A DNA stretch of 64,000 nucleotides from NCBI GenBank assembly GCA_023333565.1, contig JAJKFH010002446.1, forward strand, positions 186,001-250,000. The letters run 5' to 3'. Below, one piece after another: positions 27,961 through 39,265 of this stretch. Position 1 is the first letter of the stretch. Each line of letters begins with the position of its first letter. Origin of the DNA: Puffinus mauretanicus. Its lineage: Eukaryota; Chordata; Aves; Procellariiformes; Procellariidae. The position numbers were made by a program, and so were the translations under genes. The notes under the pieces were generated by a model. It saw nothing but the letters and a program-made list of their open reading frames with translations. It was not told the origin of the DNA and did no database searches.

Positions 27961-30900
27961 CACGGCCTAATCCCTTCCTCTCCCCGTGCCCCTAATGATC
28001 GAGAAGTTTTATGATTTCTGAAGGAGAAATACCGGGCTTTGCGGGTGCCTCAGAGGATGTAACTTCTGAGGGAGAAGGAGAGGGACGGCAGATCAGGAGA
28101 CAAGAAAATTTCACTTTATCGGTAAGCTTTGAGCAGTCTGTTAATCTAGGATCTTATTTCTAAGATGTGGAGAGCGGGGCACAGACTCTCTATGGTATGG
28201 TACGTAAGGTCATTCTTTCCACAGTGTGGACTGATGGAGGCCATGCCTCAGTCCTCCCGCTCAAAATGGGCCCTGAAAGAGTGCACGGGATCTACTTCAC
28301 GTACCCTGTGTAGTCACTCTGAACATCTGCAAGCCCGAGAGCTACTATATGCAGAGCCACCCCCTGCCACACACCCCTTGTGATCCTGCCTCAGTTGCGT
28401 GAGTGACGCAGTGGCTCTGCGTTACGTGTGGCGATTCACACTCTGACTCCTTGGGCATGCAGGTGTGCAAACCCAGGGCCACGTGTTTCTCACGAAGGCT
28501 GTGAACATGCAGAGCGACACAGTCCCACGCCACATCTACTCCTGAGATTGAAAACATTTCAAGGTTAAACTGCCTTAAACATGCCAAAGAGGTAGGACTG
28601 CACAGAGCATTTAATCTCATCAGCTGAAAATAGATTCAAATGGTGTCAAAACTGGCCTAGCCTGCCTAACCAAAAGTATGCTGAGAGTTTCAGTCTTAAT
28701 GCAAGTGATTAGTATACTTAGTGGATTATAATGACCTGTAGAATCATGGGGTTAGGGCTACTGGAGATCAATCAGTCATTTCATCTGTTTTCTTGTATAC
28801 TTCAAGCCATTTCATTTCACCTGTTCTTTTCTTTTTTTTTTTTTCCCTTTTTTCCCCTGAAAACAAAACAAAACAAAAGCCCAATATCTAGCTTTTAGCT
28901 ACAGCCTATCTTCCAGAAAGGCACTCAGTCTTGATCTGACACCATCAAATTCACTGTTTCGCTGGGTAGTTTTTTCCCATGGTTAATCCTCCTCATTTAG
29001 AGCTTGCATCTTATTTAAATTTATCAAGCTCCAGTGCCTTTAAGTTAATGATACAGTTTTCTCTCATAAAGAACTACATAATACTTGATACTATCTCTCT
29101 GATAGTGGCTGTACACCTCAGTTAGGTCACCTCTCAAGTGTCTGTTCTGCATGTTTTCAGGATACATTGTTACATGAGTGCTTTTTAGTTTTATAAGTAT
29201 CTATTAGAAAGACAAGATGACAGTATGTGTAGTCATGCATATACCCGTTTCTCCCTGGATCCATTTTGTAGACCAAGTGCAACTACAGGCAGTCATGCAC
29301 AGCTAGTCTTACATTCAACTCAGATTCTCTGCATCTGTAGGCTTACGTGAAGAAAACTCGCCTTTTTCATAGCTTTACAAGCAGATTTTGATGCTTACCA
29401 ATAATTTCCATTTACCTTTTAAGCTGAAAACTTAAGATGTCGCTATGTAGGAGCTTCTGTTTCAGAAAAAAATATCTTTTTTGAGCTAGCCAAAATGTTG
29501 AACTGATTTCTACTCTTAAGAGCACAGTGACACCTAAAGGCTAAATATATCCAATCTGGCTGTGTTCCAGCCAATACTGCAACTGCAAGTCATGCAGGTA
29601 CTCTTAAACTACCTTTTAAGTTGTGGCTTAAATACTGCTGGCAGAATAGCTGTGGCAGTACCAAGCTAAGCATGGGCTGCAAATTCTGCTTGAGAATTGG
29701 GGTAAATATTCAAGTAGTTAATGCATGTGGAGTGCGCTAGTTTTGTAACTATACTGCTAAATACTTCATTTGAAGTCGCTTAGTATGCAGTACACATACC
29801 CCAGTTATTTTATGACTGACTTTTGAGGCTTTACTGTATTTATCCTTGCTCCCTGTCTTCTTTTTGCCTCAACAAAGGCTTATGCAATCATGGTGAATGT
29901 GTAGGTATATGTCTGCCCTTACTGCCTCATAATTTAGAACTCATTAGCCCATTTTAGACAGTTTCGGTAGGGAGAAGGTACAAATTTTATGTGAACAAAT
30001 AGTTAGCTAGAGGAAAGAGAGCCTGTGATGGTCTAGATGCATCCTGACTGACAGAAACATTGTAATGTGAGCTCAGCACAGAGCTCACACTAGGCACAGC
30101 CCTTTACAAACGCACTGAGTTAATAAATCTGGAAAACGTTTTGGTTTGAGCTTAACATCTGTAAAACACTAGTCTGTGAAAAAACAGACTACATTAGTTC
30201 CATCCATCCCAAGATGTGATTTTTTAAGAGATTTCTAATTACTGTAAAATCATCATTAAAGGGGAAGTACTCTCAAGAAATACTTTCCTATTACACAAAA
30301 TGTTTTGCAGCACATTTGTTTGCCCACAAATCCACAATGTCTATCCCTTCCTTCCCATGTCATACCTTAGTTGCTTTAATCATTTTCAGAATTTCATTGC
30401 ACTTTAGTACAAAGACTTGAATAGTTACACTGACCTTTGTAAAACTATTACCATTAAACTGAATGGATTCAGTGAGTATCCATTTGTGGGAACTACAAAA
30501 AAGGAATTGTTCCTTTCCCTTTGTTAATTCCGTCAGATTTGTCCCTTACCCCATCAGTTAATGCTTTCTTCTGCTCCTCATAGTCATTCTAACCATTACC
30601 GGAAGCAAAAAGAGCTAAGGAGAAAAGAGAATCTGTGGCTCCTCCACATGTACACTCAATAGTGTTTCTCTACCTGACATCTAACATTCATTATCCACTA
30701 ACAGAGAGCACAGGTTTATCAGCAATGCCTGATCAGATGTGCTGCTTTTAAGATTAAGAAACACAAAGTTAGGATAATATCATTATCATGAAACCCTAAA
30801 CTTCCAGAAATTTGGGATGGATCTGCCTAGGTCTTTTCTTTCCAGTGAGCTCCAGAAGGGGTTTACACTCAAAACACCAGGTTTATATTAAAATGTAGAA

Positions 30901-33129
30901 TAGAATACTTAAGCTTTAAAATAAACTCTAAGAGAGTAGATAAGATAAAATAAGGGTGAATAAAGGTTTTACAAACAAGATCTCCTTTGCCACCTGCGTG
31001 CTGGCAGAGTAATGTCAGCCAGCTGGGTCGCTTTGTCAGTTGCGATAAACTCTGTATAATTCCTTTTAGTTTATTGGAGTTTTTTTTTTTTTTTCATTTA
31101 ATCTCTGAGGTCCTTCTGCTGTTTCTCTTAGCTTTCTTTCTCCTTAACACTCATTCGTGCTTCCACTCATTTCTTGCTGCCGCACCATTTTTATTTTCTG
31201 AGTATGCACGGTTATTCGCCAGGAAAGAAGCACATTTCTACTCTCCCCCAGGTGTCCTATCTTACTCAGGTACTGCTTTTTTAAAGGAATAATAGTCTAC
31301 AGACTGAAAACACAGAAATAAAACTGATATGGTCTATCACAGGCAACCATACCCCATTTTTAAACTTATTTAGGCCTCTTTGAGCTGGCCACAAATGCAT
31401 AGAATTAAAGCAAAAGACTTATTGTCAGTAATAATAATCAAAATCAGTAACTGCTAGAGTATGAGAAAAAACAAATAGAAAACTGATCAGTATTTTATGT
31501 AAAATACTCACCTTCGAAGCTCGGGGCTTTTTCATTTCTAGAAAAAATAAAAAGTTAAGAATCATGACATATAATTCCAGGAAAAGCAAAGTGAAATTTA
31601 ATGAGTACAGTTAGTTACATAGGGGGAGCTTAGGTGCTGAGATGCCCAGCGTTGTGGCACCCAGCCTTCAAGTACGTGGCTCAAAGAAAGGAATTCATAG
31701 TGCCAAGTTCAGTTACTGAATTAGGTAAGTAGTGCGTGGGGGAGTTAAACAAGATACTTCCATGATTCCCAGAACAGATACAGATTCTTGTCTCTTTGGA
31801 CAACATTGAAAATGTAGAAACATAAAGGTCCCCTTATCTTTTAGTTTTGCTTAGTGGAATGTCAGCCTCTGGTGGGGACTGCCCAATACCTTGTAGATGT
31901 GTTAAAAATTTGGGTGCAACCTTACATATAAGAGATAAGATCTGTGATTCCTTTAAGGGTAGCTACAGGTCTTACTCCATGGCAGCATGCACCCTGTCAA
32001 CTACTTGCAGCAAATGTTTGGATCAGTCCTGCTAAGGCTGCAAGAAAGAGAGTCAATAGGAGAATATGATGGGAATGCAACACAGGAAATGATAGATTTT
32101 GTAACAGAGAGACTGGGAACAAGACTGATTTTTCATGCCCTCATGCCTTATCTCTGTCATTCCTTCTATTTAGAAGTGTAACCTGGAAGCATTTAAAGTT
32201 TGTGAGAGAGGAACAGCATGTTATGAAACAACAGGAAATCTCGTACCACATTGATTGTAAATTACTTTATGTACTGTAGTTATGCACCTTTTAAATTTGG
32301 GGCAGTTTATATATGAAAATGTACTGTGTTTCAAACACACCTATCAAACCGTCCTATGCGATGAAAAAAATCACCACTTCTTGAGTGAAAGCTGAAGGAT
32401 TCAGAGGTGGTTTGGTGACACTGAAAAAGTGAGTCCTTTTTCCTGCTCTTCAGTCTGTAAGTGCGTGGGTCCACATGTGCTAGTGAGTACCAGTTTCTTT
32501 TCTGAAATTCAAGACTCTTGTTCAGAGGAAAAACATTTCTATTTTTATTTTCAGTGCTAAAGAACGTTCATGATGATCTTCATTACACAAGAGGGAATGA
32601 AAGAGGAGGCCAGATCAGGAGAAAATAAGGTAACCTTCCAGTTCAGCTTCTGGGAGATCGCACCGAGGTGTAACCAACGCAGAAAGCAAGTCACAGAAAA
32701 GCTTCTGTTGGGAAGTGCACTGCCAGGATGCTAGGCTTGCCACTACGTCGCGTCATAACACATCCATCTTTATCAAGTCTTTTGATGTGGTATTTAGTCC
32801 CTGCAAACAGCCCATGAAATAACAGGGTTACATCAAAACTTCCACTGCAGTAAAAATAGCAGTAGCGCAGCCTGTAGAAGGTCAAAACAGAAGATAATAA
32901 AAATCTCAATTTAAAGCATAAACTTTTATTTAAAGCTTGTTAGTCGCCATCTGAGATTTGACCCCTCCTTTCTGCACACCTGCTGACTCTGCAGCCTTGC
33001 CTGCCTCATTTTGTCTCCAGGCCAGTGCATGAACGTTAGCCCGAACTCCCCACTTACCCACCTATTTGCTACAGCTTGGAATTTACTAAGAGGCTCCCCG
33101 AGGGAACGTACGGTTAGACCGCGACTAGC
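27961..33129. other. intergenic segment between the two CpG islands
   Basis: It holds a small open frame with a splice donor at 28011-28163, an ancient CR1 fossil (28738-29165), two short inverted repeats (30066-30089 and 30170-30191), and orphan exon-like intervals at 31512-31537 (minus), 32555-32629 (plus) and 32691-32871 (minus). No known gene is recognised. Confidence 0.75.
28738..29165 (-). mobile_element. ancient CR1 LINE 3' fragment, highly diverged
   Basis: Reversed. It starts with GAATCATGGGGTTAGGGCT, like the 3' ends of old amniote CR1s, then shows in order CAGTCTTGATCTGACACC, GGTAGTTTTTTCCCATGGTT, GCATCTTATTT and TAGGTCACCTCTCAAGTG, the conserved landmarks of the ORF2 C-terminal/3' UTR of reptile-type CR1. 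A pyrimidine run and an AAAAC run (about 28829-28878) interrupt it. Recalled consensus only, so the subfamily is not assigned. Confidence 0.7.
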
Positions 33130-33720
33130 ATTTGCTTTCTTCGGGTACTGATGAGCACCAAGGCAACCCGCACCCAGGGGCAGCGCAGCCGGCGCCTCCT
33201 CCCGCGGGGCTCGGCCGGGGTAGGCAGCTGCTCCCGCGCCTCCCGCCCCGCCCCGGCGCGCCGGTACCACAGGGCAGCCCCGCCCCGCAGCCTGCACCGC
33301 CAGCGCTGCCTCGCCGCCATGTTGGCGCAACCGGCTCTTAGCCGCCACCCGGCGCCCTTTTCGCCCCCGCCGCCTCAGCCCTGCCCCGTCAGCCGGCGGG
33401 GCGGTGCGTCCGCCTCTACTTCCGAAGCGGCGGCGGGCGGTAGGAGGTGGCAGCGGGCGGCTGAGGGCTGGCTGGCGGGAGGGAGGGAGGGAAGGAGGGA
33501 AGGAAGGAAGGAAGGAAGGGGGCGGGCGGTGAGGCTGTGCCCCGGCGGTGCGGTGGCCCTCGGTCTGCGCCGCAGGCGGGGTGGGGGGTGACGGGGCAGT
33601 TGAGGTGGCCTGGGTGCCCCCACGGGTACGAGCTCGGGGGTAGGCCGCGGCGGGGGCTTGCTCTGGGGGAGCCTGCTGGCTTGGCGGGCGGCGGGGGTCT
33701 CTGGGGTCTGCGTGGAAAGC
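33130..33720. promoter_or_regulatory. second CpG island, probable CHID1 promoter
   Basis: About 600 bp, very CpG-rich. It includes a YY1-like site (GCCGCCATGTTGG at 33313-33325; minus-strand reading CCAACATGGCGGC), GC boxes, and a possible plus-strand donor GCG then GTGAGG at 33529. It lies 5.8 kb from the AP2A2 ATG and about 5.4 kb before the first CHID1 coding exon, so a CHID1 untranslated first exon here is the simplest reading. The YY1-like site is oriented for minus transcription, so it may be bidirectional. Confidence 0.65.
33477..33520 (+). repeat. GGGA/GGAA microsatellite in CpG island
   Basis: About 44 bp of GGGA then GGAA units. It is pure purine on the plus strand and likely polymorphic. 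Confidence 0.95.
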
Positions 33721-35764
33721 TTTGGCGTCTCGAGAGTCAGCATGGGAGACAATCCGTACTGTCACAGTAGAGGTCCTTACAAGAGGAAAGGGAGTAATGT
33801 TCACACATGCTAGAAACTTTCACTCTTTTCACTCCTGAATCTAGCTTTTGTTGATTTAATTTAAAAACACATCAATAGTATGCTGCTTTGGCTTCCTTTA
33901 TTAAGAGATACAGACTCCTTGTGCAGCAGTAGTTAAAATCTAGTTTCTTCTTTAGAAATAAAGTATTAACATTAACTCCTAATTTCCAAATAGTTACTGT
34001 GCCAGCCTCCAAGATTATTTAGTTTCTTTGGTTGCTTCTTTTGGACAGCCTAAATCTATGCCAGCTTCTCTCTCTTTTAAAAGTAAAGATGCATTTAAAA
34101 CAGCTGACTAAAAATATGTTACCTAATGTGGAGACTCAGGTTAAACAACATTTGTGACCTGGCTTAGAGAGAAATCTGGGCTTCAAATCAGTTTGTCAAA
34201 AGGTGTTTTAAACCTTAAATTGTCCACAATATCAGTTGAACAAGGGCACAAACAGAGTCAATCTGCAATTTGGCTTGCATTTTGCAGTGATACAGGAAAT
34301 AAACAAAAGTGCCAAGCTCGTACAGTTCTACTTACTTTAGTTAGTTTGAGGAGAATTAAAAAATGATGAAGGAAGGTTTGCAGAACAAAAACTTAATGGG
34401 GATCTAGTTTTGTAAAGCTTGCAAAATTCATGCTTATAGTTTCCATAAAGAGCATTTAAAGTTTGACTAATTAATCTTCATGTAGTAGAGCGATGCTGTC
34501 TACTTAATTTTCACTAAATCGATGTTGTTGAACATTAAAATAAGGTTCCAACCAAGAGTCTATATTGGACTGTCACGGGCAGAAACCGTTTTGCCACAGG
34601 CTCGGTGCTTCCCATAGATCTAGCAGTAGATGTTGACTTAACAATAATTGGCAGATGGATATGATCATGTCAAGGAAATGAGCACATTTTGATGTCTAAT
34701 TAGAGTTCAGTGCTGGTTTTTGAAACTTCTGTTCTTCAGCTGTTAAACGTTAACTTCTCTTCAGAGAAGTGGATGCTGTTGCTAATTGTTTCTGAAAGTG
34801 AAATCAAACACCTCCAAATCAATATATACCGGCTTCTGGAAGAATTGATATCCTGCCCAAATAGTTAAGACTTGTATTGACTATTCAGGCTCTCAATTGT
34901 TCCTCTCTGCAGGAGTTTATGGATCCTGCCAAGCTAGATGGAACAGAGTAGATGCTATCAAGAGCAACCTGCTTTGTCTAATTTTCTAGGATGCGGAAAA
35001 CAAGGGGATTACCAGTGACCTTGAAGTCAGAGTAGAAGCATAACACCTTAACTATTAATAATAGTGAATTTCAAATGGTATAGCAATTTAGCTTTTACCC
35101 CACCCTCTGGATCCAAGAAGTACTAGAAGGCTCTCTGCTTTTATTTTGCAGTCTTTATAAGACTTGACTAGGGCCTTCAAATAATTTTGTACATGAGGTT
35201 TTTGGTGCTCTATGTTCTTTGGTGCTAGTGCATTGTTTTTTTCAAGCACTTCTGCTGCTATCATCCTTCTGCTTTGTTCCCTAATCACATACTCCTTTCT
35301 GTTTTCCTGCAGAATGCCTAACTCCTGCAATAAATATCTCTGTTTTTAAAACCTCACAGCTAAGCCAGCCACATCCAAATACTGCTTAAGTTTATTGGGT
35401 TGTTGATCTCATCTCTGCATTACTACTGTTGGCCTCAAATAGCTGCTGTTTCATTGAGTACACTTCCATTTAACCTTTAAGTTCCTTCTGCCACGATGTT
35501 ACTGGTACAGTACTCCTTTAGAGTGCTCAGTCTGCTGTTGTGAGATCCCTCACCTGATGTTTTGTACAGAAACAAAATACTCAGCAGCACTTGTTATCAG
35601 TGCCAGCAGAACAACAAGTCTTGTAAATATGACTTGAAGAAATGAGCTCATAAGTCTTTAGAGTGAGTGGTAGAAATGTTAATTCTTCAGAGTAATACAG
35701 GAAGCACAAGAATATTTTAAGTTTGACAAAACTTCAGAAAATTATGGAAGAGGTAACCTTTTTT
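33721..35764. other. intergenic segment right of the second CpG island
   Basis: About 2 kb of AT-rich sequence with no recognised gene or repeat. It would be part of CHID1 intron 1 if that gene starts in the island. Confidence 0.6.
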
Positions 35765-36255
35765 TGACTACATCAGTGGACTTGGGGAGGGCTACAGATG
35801 TTGTCTATCTGGACCTCTGTAAGGCCTTTGACACGGTCCCCCACAACACCCTTCTCTCTAAACTGGAGAGGTATGGATTTGATGGGTGGACTGTCTGGTG
35901 GGTGAGGAATTGGTTGGATGGTCGCATCCAGAGGGTAGTGGTCAACGGCTCAATGTCCAGATGGAGATCAGTGACAAGTGATGTCCCCCAGGGATCCACA
36001 TTGGAACCAGTACTGTTTAAGATCTTCATCAATGATATGGACAGTGGGATCGAGTGCACCCTCAGCAAGTTTGCAGATGACACCAAGCTGAGTGGTGCGG
36101 TCGACACGCCTGAGGGACGGGATGCCATCCAGAGGGACCTGGACAAACTTGAGAAGTGGGCCCGTGTGAACCTCATGAGGTTCAACCAGGCCAACTGCAA
36201 GGTCCTGCCCCTGGGTCAGGGCAACCCTGGATATCAATACAGGCAGGGGATGAAG
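35765..36255 (+). mobile_element. CR1 LINE ORF2 fragment (outer element, left part)
   Basis: An open reverse-transcriptase segment: [20 protein letters not shown], then [19 protein letters not shown] and the catalytic KFADDTKL (FADD at 36070-36081). It stops abruptly after NPGYQYRQG, where the family normally continues. The sequence then jumps to a more upstream part of ORF2 from a second copy. The wording differs from the second copy ([18 protein letters not shown]), so it is a different CR1 subfamily. Confidence 0.92.
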
Positions 36256-38159
<1,904 letters not shown>

Positions 38160-38162
38160 AGA

Positions 38163-38237
38163 TATCCCTGCTTATTGCAGAGGGCTTGGACTAGCTGACG
38201 TTTAAAGGTCCCTTCCAACCCGAACTATTCTATGACT
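38163..38237 (+). mobile_element. CR1 3' end fragment (outer element, right part, or a separate copy)
   Basis: ATTGCAGAGGGCTTGGACTA, then AAGGTCCCTTCCAACCCGAA and a single ATTCTATGAC. It follows the inner CR1 tail directly. The 3' UTR type is unlike that of the inner element, so it may be the tail of the interrupted outer CR1 with the part between lost. Confidence 0.85.
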
Positions 38238-39122
38238 TTTTTCTTCTCCATTAGGATGTCATAATCATGAGAAGCAGCCTGATACCTATCTAGAGCCACT
38301 AGTTTATTACAGATGAAAGCTAGTCCTAGTTTGATACTTAGGACTTCCAAAATTAGTAACAGGTTGCTTTTCTTCGTTCTGGTATTTTATCTCCTTTCGC
38401 CCTGGTTCCCCTAATGCTAAATATTTTTTCTCTGTTTTCTTCTTACCCACTTTTGGGAGCTAGGCTGGAAAACCAGTGCGACTCATGAATGGGGAGAGGT
38501 TGAAAAACAAGCTCTGGCTGTATTTGAAATTTTTTTTGTAAAGTCTTTCCTCTGACAGAACTAAGGTATGATAGATAAATAGCACTGAGTAGAACGGTTC
38601 TCTATTAATTCTTGATTCTTTTATCTGGAGCTGGGACAAACTGTCAAAGTCATTCTTCTAGACCAATATAGCATATAGCTATAATTCTTTCTGTCTCTTA
38701 ATTAATTTGTGACTTACTGACTGGGTTGGGCAGGAGCAGAAACAAATGGCATCTCTTATTTGCTATAGAAAAGGTAAGGTGGTACTATAATTGTTCTGGG
38801 CAGCAGACATTTATCTCAGTTTCAGCTGTAAACCATTATACTTTCGGGATTCTTTAAAAGGGAAGCTGCAAGTGTCCAACCCACTTTCTCTGTGATACAT
38901 GTACTAAAACAAGGGACAAAAAAAGATGTTCGAGCCTAGGAATCTCTTAAAATACTCTGCCATATTGCTGCCAGAGCAAAAGCACTATTAAAACAGTACT
39001 GCCTTAAGTCTGATCCTGGAGGGCAGAAGGTAAGACAAATGCTTGACTTTTCTTAGACAAGAAAACTGAATTAAACTGTTATGTTCTTCTGTTCACAGAG
39101 ATTTGAACCTTTATGTTTTCAG
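38238..39122. other. intergenic/5' region before the first CHID1 coding exon
   Basis: About 0.9 kb. A strong lone donor, CAGAAG then GTAAGA, at 39030 could end an untranslated exon. Otherwise nothing is recognised. Confidence 0.6.
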
Positions 39123-39265
39123 GGCAGGAGAAACTTGACATGGGGAAAAGCACCATGAAGCTCCTCTGTACTTCACTTTCTCTTACCATGATTTGCTGGC
39201 TAGCTGAAGGTACCCTGTCAAAAACAGATACAAAGAAAGGTGCTACAAAAAAACTGGAAGAAAAG
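39123..39265 (+). CDS. CHID1: CHID1 first coding exon
   Basis: The acceptor is TTATGTTTTCAG. The exon has 17 nt of 5' UTR, then ATG at 39140 and an in-frame ATG at 39155. The second aligns with the mammalian start and begins the signal peptide directly; the first would add MGKST. The donor is AAAAG then GTAAAA. Confidence 0.93.

Noticed and set aside
33114..33320. Minus-strand ATG in good context (MAARQRWRC) at the YY1-like site
   Set aside because: Short Arg-rich frame; no donor keeps it in phase with the next minus acceptor, so a protein is not supported. Transcription from here remains possible.
32926..33804. Minus-strand open frame of 292 codons, the longest in the window
   Set aside because: It spans the CpG island and is Pro/Arg/Ala-rich, as expected from GC-rich DNA with few stops. 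It is no family I know and runs straight through the microsatellite and candidate splice sites.
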